The notes beneath the pieces are model-generated. The model was not told where the DNA came from and ran no database searches. It saw only the letters and a program-made list of their open reading frames with translations. Positions 16,744 to 24,246 of a DNA stretch of 24,555 nt are shown here, piece after piece. A program made the position numbers and the translations under genes. Within the stretch, counting starts at the first letter, position 1. Each line of letters begins with the position of its first letter. The stretch comes from Planctomycetes bacterium SM23_32. Its GTDB lineage: Bacteria; Planctomycetota; Brocadiia; SM23-32. The stretch lies in contig LJUE01000004.1 of NCBI GenBank assembly GCA_001303885.1, positions 1 through 24,555 on the forward strand. The letters run 5' to 3'.

Positions 16744-17346
16744 TTGAAACCTGGCCAGGACCAGGGGTCGGATACGGAGGGCCCTGCGCGCCGTGTCGGC
16801 TGTCGCGGCGTCGCCATCGGGGCGGCTTGTCTCCTGCTTCTCATCCTCCTCCTCCTGCCACTGCTCCCTCTCCACGACCGGACCCCTCCGAAGGCGTGGA
16901 GCATTAACAACCTGAAGCAGCTCGGGCTGTTCATCCACATGTACAGTTTCGGGAGCGACGCGATCCCACCCTCGCTCACAGGGCTCTATCCGGACCCCTG
17001 TAACACGCTGGAGCTCTTCCTCGATCCCCTGGACGAGAGCCCGCCCCTGCGCGGCCCCCGCAGCATAAGATGCAGCTATGAGTACGTGGGGCCGCTCCCC
17101 TTCGACTGCGTGGGCGGGGCCATCATCGCCTACAGCCGGAGGGGAATCCACAAGGGGGGACGGGTCGTCCTGTATGGCAATGGCGCTGTTAGGTGGCGCA
17201 CTGAGGATCAGCTGTCCTCACCTGCACCAGCCGGCGAGTTCCCCTCCCTAAGGAACAGCTACGAACTCCTCATCTCAGATTGCGGAGAAAGACTGAGCGA
17301 GGAGCGCAAGGCGGCCCTGAGGCGCTTCTACGAGATCGAGCCGTAG
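16744..17346 (+). CDS. Single-pass membrane protein paralogous to the C-terminal module of the preceding gene
   Basis: A 200-residue protein with a short cytoplasmic N-terminus, one membrane segment (residues about 22-43, a run of Leu) and then an outer domain starting SINNLKQLGLFIHMYSFG. That domain parallels NLHNIGLGLAMAE of the upstream protein. From RCSYEYVG to FYEIEP it matches the upstream C-terminus over about 91 positions, roughly 44 identical by hand alignment with one gap. The start is a TTG at 16744, chosen because AGGAGG (16733-16738) is 5 nt upstream and no in-frame ATG or GTG lies nearby. It looks like a reduced paralogue in which a plain anchor replaces the long exported domain. 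Function unknown. Confidence 0.75.
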   Translation: MKPGQDQGSDTEGPARRVGCRGVAIGAACLLLLILLLLPLLPLHDRTPPKAWSINNLKQLGLFIHMYSFGSDAIPPSLTGLYPDPCNTLELFLDPLDESPPLRGPRSIRCSYEYVGPLPFDCVGGAIIAYSRRGIHKGGRVVLYGNGAVRWRTEDQLSSPAPAGEFPSLRNSYELLISDCGERLSEERKAALRRFYEIEP

Positions 17347-17633
17347 GGCTTCCGAAGAAACGACCCCACCGCGGAGCTTGTCCACCTCGGGCGGGAACGC
17401 AAGAGGCGCGGCCACGCCGCCGGGGTGACGCGCCCGCTGCCCTGACCTCATTCCGAGGCGGGCACTCGGTCGGCCCGCCGAAGAATCTCACTGTTCCTGC
17501 GCCCCGGGCGCAAGCTCGGCGGCGAAGTGGCCTGCGCGCGAGGCTTTCCCTGTCGGCGAGGGGCCGGTATAATCGGGGGTTTGGGTGGGGCACGTGGTCC
17601 CCCGCCGTCCGCCCCTCGCTGCGCGTCTGTGCC
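17347..17633 (+). other. Non-coding gap before der
   Basis: No convincing gene on either strand in these 287 bases, although the der frame stays open through them. The region holds a small inverted repeat (TGCGCCC at 17498-17504, GGGCGCA at 17506-17512) and a TATAAT box further on. Confidence 0.5.
17545..17573 (+). promoter_or_regulatory. Possible promoter for the der-uvrA unit
   Basis: A perfect -10 box TATAAT (17568-17573) lies about 60 nt before the der ATG. The base run 17 bp upstream (TTTCCC, 17545-17550) is a poor -35. Confidence 0.45.
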
Positions 17634-18986
17634 ATGGACATCCCATCGGTCGTCATCGTCGGCCGGCCCAACGTCGGCAAATCGTCGCTCTTCAACGCCG
17701 TCTGCGGGGAGCGCGTGGCCATCGTCGAGCCGACGCCGGGCGTCACGCGGGACCGCATCAGCCGCCTCATCCAGCACGAGGGCGCCCTGTTCGAGTTGGT
17801 GGACACCGGCGGCATGGGCCTGCACGACTCCGAAGAGCTGGCCGAGCACATCCAGATGCAGATCGCCATCGCCGTCGAGCAGGCGGACCTCGTGCTGCTG
17901 GTCGTGGACGCCAAGGATGGCCTTCAGCCGCTCGACGAGGACGTTGCGCGCCAGCTTCGGTCGGCCGAGAAGCGGCTGCTGCTCGTGGTGAACAAGTGCG
18001 ACGGGCCGCGCGAGGAGCAGGCGGCGGCGGACTTCTACGCCCTCGGATTCCCGGAGTTCCACATGACGTCGGCCGCGCACCGTCGCGGTGTGCGCGGACT
18101 GGTCGAGCGGCTCGTGGCGGAGCTGCCCGAGGTGGCGCCCTCCGACGAGGAGCTGCCCGAAGAGCCGATGAAGATCGCCCTGGTCGGGCGGCGCAACGTG
18201 GGCAAGAGCACGCTGATCAACTACCTGGCCCAGGAGCCCCGCGTGCTGGTGAGCGAGGTGCCCGGCACGACGCGCGACTCGGTGGACGTGCGCTTCCAGA
18301 TGGACGACCTGCGCTTCGTGGCCATAGACACGGCCGGTGTGCGGCGCCCCAAGCAGGTCAAGGACTCGATTGACTTCTACAGCATGGCGCGCTCCCGCGC
18401 GGCGGTGCGCCGGGCGGACGTGGTGGTCCTCATGATGGAGGCGCCTGTGGAGATCGGCCGGCTGGACAAGCAACTGGCCGACTCCGTGACCTCTGCGTTC
18501 AAGCCCTGCGTGCTGGCCGTCAACAAGATGGACCTGGCGACAGGGGTGAGCGAGGAGGAGTTCCGGGGATACGTGCGCGACAGGCTGCCGGGGGTGGCAT
18601 TCGCGCCGGTCGTGTGCATCAGCGCGGTGACGGGCGGCAACGTCCGCCAGCTCATCGAGACGGCCCAGGCCCTGCACGAACAGGGCCTGGTGCGCGTCTC
18701 CACCAGCGACCTGAACAAAGTCGTCGAGGAGGCCGTCGCCCGCCAGCACCCGCCGTCCAGCTCCAGCCGGTTCGGCAGGATCTACTACGCCACCCAGGTG
18801 GCCGTGCAGCCGCCCACCGTCGCGCTGTTCACGAACGAGCCGAGCCTGATAACGGAAGGCTACCTGCGCTACCTGGCGAACCGGCTCCGCGAGGCGTTCC
18901 CCTACAACGCCGTCCCCATCCGCTTTCTGGTGAGGGGCCGCCAGCGGGACCGTGACCAGGCCGGAGCGAGGAAGCATGGCCACTGA
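17634..18986 (+). CDS. der: Ribosome-associated double GTPase Der (EngA)
   Basis: A 450-residue tandem GTPase required for maturation of the 50S ribosomal subunit. The first G domain starts at residue 7 (VIVGRPNVGKSS) with DTGG and NKCD. The second starts near residue 180 (ALVGRRNVGKST) with DTAGVRRP and NKMD. The KH-like C-terminal domain covers about the last 90 residues (GRIYYATQVAVQPPTVALF, then AFPYNAVPIRF). Length is normal for the family. The ATG at 17634 places the first P-loop at the expected distance from the N-terminus. No strong Shine-Dalgarno is visible, and upstream in-frame sequence is not Der-like. The last 11 nt overlap the uvrA start, so the two are probably translated from one message. 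Confidence 0.96.
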   Translation: MDIPSVVIVGRPNVGKSSLFNAVCGERVAIVEPTPGVTRDRISRLIQHEGALFELVDTGGMGLHDSEELAEHIQMQIAIAVEQADLVLLVVDAKDGLQPLDEDVARQLRSAEKRLLLVVNKCDGPREEQAAADFYALGFPEFHMTSAAHRRGVRGLVERLVAELPEVAPSDEELPEEPMKIALVGRRNVGKSTLINYLAQEPRVLVSEVPGTTRDSVDVRFQMDDLRFVAIDTAGVRRPKQVKDSIDFYSMARSRAAVRRADVVVLMMEAPVEIGRLDKQLADSVTSAFKPCVLAVNKMDLATGVSEEEFRGYVRDRLPGVAFAPVVCISAVTGGNVRQLIETAQALHEQGLVRVSTSDLNKVVEEAVARQHPPSSSSRFGRIYYATQVAVQPPTVALFTNEPSLITEGYLRYLANRLREAFPYNAVPIRFLVRGRQRDRDQAGARKHGH

Positions 18987-19905
18987 GACGGGCGACATCC
19001 TGGCCCACACGCTGCCGGACGACGCCGAGGCGGCCCCCGGGGAGGACGGCTTCATCCGCGTGCGCCGCGCCCGCACCCACAACCTGAAGGGCATAGACCT
19101 GAAGCTGCCCCGCGACGCGCTGGTCGTCATCACGGGGCTGAGCGGCAGCGGCAAGTCCTCGCTGGCCTTCGACACGCTGTACGCGGAGGGCCAGCGGCGC
19201 TACATCGAGAGTCTGTCCTCCTACGCGCGGCAGTTCCTGGAGCAGATGCCGCGTCCGGACTGCGACCAGATACTGGGCCTGCCCCCGACCATCGCCATCC
19301 AGCAGCAGCTCACGGGCACCGGGCCGCGCTCCACCGTGGCCACGACGACGGAGATCTACGACTTCCTGAGGCTGCTCTATGCACGGGCCGGCCAGCCGCA
19401 CTGCCCCGACTGCGGTTCCACCATCGAGCATCAGACGTTGGACCAGATAGTGGGCGCCGTCGGCGACCTGCCCGCCGGCACGCGGGTCACGTTGCTGGCG
19501 CCGCTCGTGCGAGGGCGGCGGGGGCACTATCGCGAGCTGTTCGAGCGCATGCGGGCGGACGGCTACGTGAAGGCGCGCGTTGCTGGACGAGGTGGACCGC
19601 GTCGAGCGCTACCGCACCCACGACATCGAGGCGGTCGTGGACCGGCTGGTCATCAAGAAGGCGCACAAGGAGCCGGCGCGTGCCGACCCCTCGTCGGAGA
19701 GCCCCATCGTGCGCGCCTTCAACACCCGCCTGACGGACAGCGTGCGGGCGGCCCTGAACGCCGGAAGCGGCATCTGCATCGCCCTGCTGGAGGACGGCCG
19801 GGAGAGGCTGTTCAGCCAGCTCTTCGCCTGCCCCACGTGCGGCAGGGGGCTGGAGGAGCCCAACCCCAACACCTTCTCGTTCAACAGCCGCTACGGCCGC
19901 TGTGA
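18976..19905 (+). CDS. uvrA: UvrA, N-terminal part, ends in a frameshift
   Basis: First portion of the excision-repair damage-recognition ATPase UvrA. From the ATG at 18976 (GGAGCGAGGAAG just upstream) the frame encodes the first Walker A (GLSGSGKSS, near residue 55), the UvrA hallmark RYIESLSSYARQFLEQM, the Q-loop region and TVATTTEIYDFLRLLYARAG. At GYVKARV (19561-19581) similarity stops. The frame then reads out-of-phase sequence to a stop at 19905, while the rest of UvrA continues in the +1 frame from 19583. Compared with the family, about six residues are missing at the junction, which fits a net loss of about 17 nt. Either the gene is broken or the assembly has an error here. Confidence 0.9.
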   Translation: MATETGDILAHTLPDDAEAAPGEDGFIRVRRARTHNLKGIDLKLPRDALVVITGLSGSGKSSLAFDTLYAEGQRRYIESLSSYARQFLEQMPRPDCDQILGLPPTIAIQQQLTGTGPRSTVATTTEIYDFLRLLYARAGQPHCPDCGSTIEHQTLDQIVGAVGDLPAGTRVTLLAPLVRGRRGHYRELFERMRADGYVKARVAGRGGPRRALPHPRHRGGRGPAGHQEGAQGAGACRPLVGEPHRARLQHPPDGQRAGGPERRKRHLHRPAGGRPGEAVQPALRLPHVRQGAGGAQPQHLLVQQPLRPL

Positions 19906-21895
19906 AACCTGCAAGGGCCTCGGCACGGTGGACGCCTTCGACGAGGGCCTCATCGTGCCGGACAGGTCGCTGAGCCTCTCGCAGGGGGCTGTCCATGCCT
20001 GGTCCGAGAGCAGCGGACGCACGGGCCGGCGGTTCGCCGAGATGCTCGAGAGGCTGACGATGGCCCTGCGCGTGGACCCCGACCGCCCGTTCAGGCGCAT
20101 TGCCAAGCGCAAGCGCCGAGCACTGCTCCACGGCGAGGAACTGGAGGAGCTGACGGGCATCCCCGCCCGCCAGGCCGTCATCCCCTCGCTGGAAGAGCTG
20201 ATGCACAGCGGCGGGCCGGCCACGCAGCGCCGGCTGACCAAGTACATCAGCCAGGCCACCTGCCCGGACTGCGGCGGCGCCCGACTGCGCCCGGAGGCCC
20301 TGGGCTACACCATCGGCGGGCTGAACATCCATGAGCTGTCCCGGCTGAACCTGAGGGAATGCCTGGCGTTCTTCGACGGGCTGTCGTTGGAGGGGGCGCG
20401 GGCCAGGATCGCCGCCCCCGTCGTCAAGGGCATCCGGCAGCGTCTGCACTTCATGCTCGACGTCGGCCTCCACTACCTGACCTGCCACCGGCGCACCAAC
20501 ACGCTGAGCCGGGGCGAGTTCCAGCGCATCCGGCTCGCCACCCAGATCGGCAGCGGCCTGACCGGCGTCTGTTACGTGCTGGACGAGCCCTCCATCGGCC
20601 TGCACCATCGCGACAACGCCCGACTGCTCGACTCGCTGGAGAGCCTGCGCGACGCCGGCAACACGGTGCTGGTGGTCGAGCACGACGAGCACACCATCCG
20701 GCGGGCCGATTGGGTGCTCGACCTGGGGCCCGGCGCCGGCCGTGACGGAGGCTACGTCGTCTACAACGGCCCCTTCGAGGAGCTCGAGGCCGCTGAGGGC
20801 AGCCTGACCGCGCAGTACCTGGCGGGCAAGGCCGCGATCCCCATCCCGGAACGCCGCCGCGAGGTCGTCAGCTCCCGCATGCTCACCGTCCGCGGCGCCC
20901 GGGAGCACAACCTGAAGAGCATCGAGGCGGACTTCCCGCTCGGGCTCTTCTGCTGCGTAACGGGCGTGAGCGGCAGCGGCAAGAGCACACTGGTCAACGA
21001 CATCCTCTACCGCGCGCTGGCGCGCAGGCTCTACGGCAGCCGCGAGCGCCCCGGCCGCCACAGGAGCCTGGCCGGCGTCAAGCACGTGGACCAGGTCCTC
21101 CAGATCGACCAGAGCCCCATCGGGCGGACCCCCCGCTCCTGCCCGGGCACCTACACGAAGGTGATGGACGACGTCCGGCGCGCCTTCGCCGACACTCGCC
21201 AGGCCAGGGTGAGGGGGTTTGGGGCCGGGCGCTTCTCGTTCAACAACAAGGAGGGCCGCTGCCCCGTCTGCATGGGGCTGGGCGAGAAGCAGATCCAGAT
21301 GAACTTCCTGCCGGACATGCGCGTGACCTGCGAGGCATGCCACGGCCGCCGCTACAACGAGCAGACCCTTCAGATAGCCATCCGCCAGAAGAACATCGCC
21401 GACGTGCTCGCCATGACCGTGGCGGAGGCGCTGGAGTTCTTCCGCAACTACCCTCCCATCGAGCGCAAGCTCAGGACGATGCGCGACGTGGGGCTCGATT
21501 ACCTGACGCTCGGCCAGCCGAGCAACACCCTGAGCGGCGGCGAGGCCCAGCGCATCAAGCTCACCCGTGAGCTGGGCAAGGTCTCCACCGGCGGCACCGT
21601 CTACATCCTGGACGAGCCCACGACGGGGCTGCACTTCGACGACGTGAAGAAGCTGCTGCGCACGCTCCACACCCTCACCGACATGGGCAACACGCTGGTG
21701 GTGATCGAGCACAACCTTGAAGTCATCAAGAACGCCGACTACATTGTGGACCTCGGCCCCGAGGGAGGCGACGAGGGCGGCGAAGTGGTGGCCGTCGGCC
21801 CGCCCGAGGTGATCGCCGAGGCCGAATGCTCCCACACCGGCCGCGCCCTGAGGCCGCTCCTGCGGCGCAGGCAGCCCCGGAAGGGAACCCGATGA
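19580..21895 (+). CDS. uvrA: UvrA, remainder after the frameshift
   Basis: Continuation of UvrA in a different frame, about 771 residues, starting at LLDEVDRVERYRTHDIEAVVDRL. It carries the zinc-finger cysteines CPTCG and CETCKG, then CPDCGGARLRPEAL. The first signature is LSRGEFQRIRLATQIGS, where most UvrA proteins have LSGGE; Walker B is VLDEPSIGLH. The second Walker A is GVSGSGKST, then QSPIGRTPRS, the second zinc motif (CPVC and CEAC) and the normal second signature LSGGEAQRIKL with LDEPTTGLH. No further disruption is visible. The TTG at 19580 is only where the frame opens, with no ribosome site, so independent translation is doubtful. With the N-terminal part the protein would be about 973 residues, in the family range. 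The stop overlaps the next ATG. Confidence 0.92.
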   Translation: MLDEVDRVERYRTHDIEAVVDRLVIKKAHKEPARADPSSESPIVRAFNTRLTDSVRAALNAGSGICIALLEDGRERLFSQLFACPTCGRGLEEPNPNTFSFNSRYGRCETCKGLGTVDAFDEGLIVPDRSLSLSQGAVHAWSESSGRTGRRFAEMLERLTMALRVDPDRPFRRIAKRKRRALLHGEELEELTGIPARQAVIPSLEELMHSGGPATQRRLTKYISQATCPDCGGARLRPEALGYTIGGLNIHELSRLNLRECLAFFDGLSLEGARARIAAPVVKGIRQRLHFMLDVGLHYLTCHRRTNTLSRGEFQRIRLATQIGSGLTGVCYVLDEPSIGLHHRDNARLLDSLESLRDAGNTVLVVEHDEHTIRRADWVLDLGPGAGRDGGYVVYNGPFEELEAAEGSLTAQYLAGKAAIPIPERRREVVSSRMLTVRGAREHNLKSIEADFPLGLFCCVTGVSGSGKSTLVNDILYRALARRLYGSRERPGRHRSLAGVKHVDQVLQIDQSPIGRTPRSCPGTYTKVMDDVRRAFADTRQARVRGFGAGRFSFNNKEGRCPVCMGLGEKQIQMNFLPDMRVTCEACHGRRYNEQTLQIAIRQKNIADVLAMTVAEALEFFRNYPPIERKLRTMRDVGLDYLTLGQPSNTLSGGEAQRIKLTRELGKVSTGGTVYILDEPTTGLHFDDVKKLLRTLHTLTDMGNTLVVIEHNLEVIKNADYIVDLGPEGGDEGGEVVAVGPPEVIAEAECSHTGRALRPLLRRRQPRKGTR

Positions 21896-22728
21896 CCGAC
21901 ACGCAGCGCACGCGCACGGCGACGGCCGCCGACGTCCGCGACCTGGTGAGCAGGACCCGGGGGTTCATCTTCGACCTGGACGGCACGCTCTACGTCGGCG
22001 AGGAGCTGATCCCGGGCGCCGACGAGGCCGTCGAGCGCCTCCGCGCCGCCGGCAAGAAGGTGGCCTTCGTCAGCAACAAGCCCATCGGCACACGCCAGGA
22101 CTACGCCGAGAAGCTCAACCGCCTCGGCATCCCCGCCTCCGTGGACGAGGTGATCAACTCGGCGCTCGTGGTAGCCCGCTACCTTCAGAAGCACCGCCCG
22201 GGGGCGAAGTGCTTCCCCGTCGCCGAGCAGCCCGTCATCAAGGAACTGCTCGAACACGGCCTGAGCATCTCGGACGACCCCGAGGAGATTGACGTCGTGG
22301 TGGTCGCCTTCGACCGCACCTTCGACTACGGCAAGCTCAACGTCGCCTACCGGGCCTCCCTGCACGGCGCCGAGCTGATCGCCACCAACCCCGACCGCAC
22401 CTGCCCGATGCCCGACTACGACCTGCCCGACGCCGCCTGCATGATCGCCGCCATCGAGGCGTGCACGCGGCGCAGGGTGGAGCCCATCGTCGGCAAACCC
22501 TCCGCCATCATGCTGCGGGAGGGACTGGACATCCTGGGGCTCCGCGCCGAGCATTGCGCCATGGTCGGCGACCGCCCCGAGACGGACATGCTGATGGCCC
22601 AGCGTGCGGGGCTGGCCGGGGTGCTGGTGCTCACCGGCGTCACCTCCGCCGAAGACCTGGACGCCCTGGAGGTGGAGCCGGACTACGTGATCGGGTCGGT
22701 GGCCCGCCTGGCCGAGGCGTGCGCCTGA
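21892..22728 (+). CDS. HAD-superfamily phosphatase, subfamily IIA (NagD/PGPase-like)
   Basis: A 278-residue cytoplasmic phosphatase. HAD motif I is FIFDLDGTL, with nucleophile Asp28 and acid/base Asp30. Motif II is FVSNKP, the motif III Lys is in VGKPSAIM, and motif IV is MVGDRPETD. The C2-type cap lies between motifs II and III (about residues 80-190), as in NagD, pyridoxal phosphatase and phosphoglycolate phosphatase. Substrate cannot be assigned; sugar phosphates, nucleotides or phosphoglycolate are family options. The ATG overlaps the uvrA stop (ATGA) with AAGGGA upstream, so it is probably translationally coupled to uvrA. Confidence 0.88.
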   Translation: MTDTQRTRTATAADVRDLVSRTRGFIFDLDGTLYVGEELIPGADEAVERLRAAGKKVAFVSNKPIGTRQDYAEKLNRLGIPASVDEVINSALVVARYLQKHRPGAKCFPVAEQPVIKELLEHGLSISDDPEEIDVVVVAFDRTFDYGKLNVAYRASLHGAELIATNPDRTCPMPDYDLPDAACMIAAIEACTRRRVEPIVGKPSAIMLREGLDILGLRAEHCAMVGDRPETDMLMAQRAGLAGVLVLTGVTSAEDLDALEVEPDYVIGSVARLAEACA

Positions 22729-22749
22729 AGGCGGCGCGGCGAGCCCCCT

Positions 22750-22792
22750 CGCAAGCGCTCAGACCGCTCAGAAGCGCCCTGCGAAGCGTTTT
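22750..22792 (+). terminator. Candidate terminator after the HAD gene
   Basis: CGCA and GCGCT (22750-22759) pair with AGCGC and TGCG (22773-22783) through a small internal loop, and TTTT follows at 22789-22792. It lies 22 nt after the stop and just before the next promoter. The loop contains a short direct repeat of CGCTCAGA. Confidence 0.4.
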
Positions 22793-22797
22793 CAGTC

Positions 22798-22826
22798 TTG
22801 ACAATGTGGACGCTTGACCCTATATT
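22798..22826 (+). promoter_or_regulatory. Strong sigma-70-like promoter for the cold-shock gene
   Basis: TTGACA (22798-22803) and TATATT (22821-22826) have a 17-bp spacer, the best promoter match in the window. The predicted start near 22833 gives a leader of about 83 nt before the GTG at 22916. Confidence 0.7.
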
Positions 22827-22915
22827 GTTGTGCGCCATTTCGAAGTCTGCCCGTCGTGGCGCACCGCAGGGTGTTGCAGGCGGGCGAGCACACTTCTCGG
22901 AAGGAGTGGGTGTAC

Positions 22916-23122
22916 GTGTGTCCTGAAGGCACAGTGAAGTGGTTTGACAACAAGAAGGGCTTTGGGTTCATCGAGCAGGACGACGGTGACGAGGACGTGT
23001 TCGTCCACTACAGCTCGGTGGTGATGGACGGCTTCAAGACCCTGGAAGAGGGGGACAGGGTCAGCTTCGACGTGATGCAGGGCGAGAAGGGCCTTCGGGC
23101 CGCCAACGTCCAGCGCATCTGA
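22916..23122 (+). CDS. Cold-shock domain protein (CspA family)
   Basis: A 68-residue nucleic-acid-binding OB-fold protein of the CspA type, a single-stranded RNA/DNA chaperone. It shows GTVKWFDNKKGFGFIEQD (RNP1 is KGFGFI) and VFVHYSSV (RNP2), and ends GLRAANVQRI. The start is taken as GTG 22916 because GGAAGGAG (22899-22906) is 9 nt upstream and the resulting length is the family norm. A GTG at 22910 is also in frame but too close to the ribosome site. Its own near-consensus promoter and flanking hairpins point to a single-gene unit with strong expression. Whether it is cold-induced or constitutive cannot be told. Confidence 0.94.
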   Translation: MCPEGTVKWFDNKKGFGFIEQDDGDEDVFVHYSSVVMDGFKTLEEGDRVSFDVMQGEKGLRAANVQRI

Positions 23123-23144
23123 CAGGAGGGCGCATCCGACAGCT

Positions 23145-23180
23145 CGGCCCGGCTCCCGCCGTCGTGTGGGGGCCGGGTCG
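23145..23180 (+). terminator. Candidate terminator after the cold-shock gene
   Basis: CGGCCCGGC (23145-23153) pairs with GCCGGGTCG (23172-23180), 9 bp with one G-U pair and an 18-nt loop, 22 nt after the stop. No T-tract. A separate 12-bp palindrome GCCGGCGCCGGC lies at 23191-23202. Confidence 0.4.
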
Positions 23181-23217
23181 CTGCGTTGCGGCCGGCGCCG
23201 GCTGCCGCCCCTTTCAC

Positions 23218-23247
23218 TTGAAGCCGCCCCCGCCGGTTCCTTATAGT
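23218..23247 (+). promoter_or_regulatory. Sigma-70-like promoter for etfBA
   Basis: TTGAAG (23218-23223) and TATAGT (23242-23247) are separated by 18 bp. The predicted leader is about 120 nt before the GTG at 23377. The remaining gap shows no gene. Confidence 0.5.
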
Positions 23248-23376
23248 GACGGCTCTGAACGGGGCTGGAATCCGTCCCACTCCGGGCCGGGGGAGGACCT
23301 CCCCGGCTCAGCTCTCGCTTGCGCACGCCATCCGTGGATCGTCTGCGCACACCCCTTTCGAGCAACAGGTGAGCAA

Positions 23377-24246
23377 GTGGGCTATCAGGCCGTAGTCTGC
23401 GTCAAGCAGGTGCCGGACACCGAGAACCTGACCGGCAACGCCATGAAGGAGGACGGCACGGTCAACCGCGCCGCCCTGCCGGCCATCCTCAACCCCGAGG
23501 ACCTCAACGCCCTGGAGCTGGCGCTCCAGATCGTCGAAGCCCACGGCGGCAGCGTAACGGCCGTCACCATGGGACTGCCGAAGGCCGCCGACGTGCTCAG
23601 GGAGTGCCTCTACCGCGGCGCCGACCGCGCCGTGCTGCTGACGGACCGGCGTGCCGCCGGGTCGGACACGCTGGCCACCTCCTACGTGCTCAGTTGCGCC
23701 ATCCGCGCCCTGGGCCGGGTGGACCTGGTGCTCTGCGGCCGACAGGCCATAGACGGCGACACCGCCCAGACCGGCCCGCAGCTCGCCGAGAAGCTGAGCA
23801 TGCCCCAGGTGACCTACGTGGACGAACTGCGCGAGATCGGCCCGGACGGCGTCGTCGTCCGCCGCGGCCTGGAGCACGGCTACGAGGTGGTGCGCGCCCC
23901 GCTGCCCGTGCTGCTCACCGTGACCGCCGCCGCCAACGACCCCCGTCCGCCCTCCGCCAAGCGCCTGATGAAGCACAAGAAGGCCCGCGCGCCGTGGGAG
24001 ATGGGCGAGCAGCCCAACGAGTCCGCCCTGGAGGAACTGCGCTCGAAGGGCCTGCTCATCGAGCAGTGGGACATGGACGCCATCCAGTGCGCCGAACAGG
24101 ACTGCGGCATGAAGGGCTCGCCCACGCGCGTCAAGGAGGTGGACTCGGTCCAGCTCGTCTCCGAGGAGCACAGGGCCGTCGAGCCGACGACCAAGGCGCT
24201 CAGCGACCTGGTGCAGGAGCTGATAGATGAGCACATCTTCGACTGA
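23377..24246 (+). CDS. etfB: Electron transfer flavoprotein, beta subunit
   Basis: A 289-residue EtfB that binds AMP or FAD and, with EtfA, shuttles electrons from acyl-CoA and other dehydrogenases to a membrane quinone oxidoreductase or a bifurcating partner. Family signatures are visible: VVCVKQVPDT at the N-terminus, LNPEDLNALELAL, VTAVTMG, the nucleotide-binding CGRQAIDGDTAQTGPQLAE (about residues 123-141) and PPSAKRLMKHKKA. The segment IQCAEQDCGMKGSPTRV (about residues 236-252) carries two Cys before the conserved GSPTRV. The start is GTG 23377 after AGGTGAG; the frame is open further upstream but that region is non-coding and holds the promoter. It overlaps etfA by 20 nt. Bifurcating versus ordinary type cannot be decided from this subunit alone. 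Confidence 0.94.
   Translation: MGYQAVVCVKQVPDTENLTGNAMKEDGTVNRAALPAILNPEDLNALELALQIVEAHGGSVTAVTMGLPKAADVLRECLYRGADRAVLLTDRRAAGSDTLATSYVLSCAIRALGRVDLVLCGRQAIDGDTAQTGPQLAEKLSMPQVTYVDELREIGPDGVVVRRGLEHGYEVVRAPLPVLLTVTAAANDPRPPSAKRLMKHKKARAPWEMGEQPNESALEELRSKGLLIEQWDMDAIQCAEQDCGMKGSPTRVKEVDSVQLVSEEHRAVEPTTKALSDLVQELIDEHIFD

Noticed and set aside
14703..16979. Minus-strand frame of about 758 codons opposite the pseudopilin-module gene
   Set aside because: The forward product has a signal peptide, ribosome site and a paralogue next door. The reverse frame shows none of these.
17280..17633. In-frame upstream extension of Der
   Set aside because: It overlaps the end of the preceding gene and contains a TATAAT promoter box. 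Der proteins start right before the first P-loop.
19561..19600. Programmed ribosomal frameshift in uvrA
   Set aside because: No slippery run is visible and about six conserved residues are missing at the junction, which a slip would not explain. A deletion or assembly error fits better.
19487..21835. Minus-strand frame of about 782 codons opposite uvrA
   Set aside because: The forward strand is unmistakably UvrA; the reverse frame is a GC shadow.
23191..23202. 12-bp palindrome GCCGGCGCCGGC as an operator
   Set aside because: GCCGGC and GGCGCC words are common throughout this GC-rich DNA, so a chance origin is plausible.
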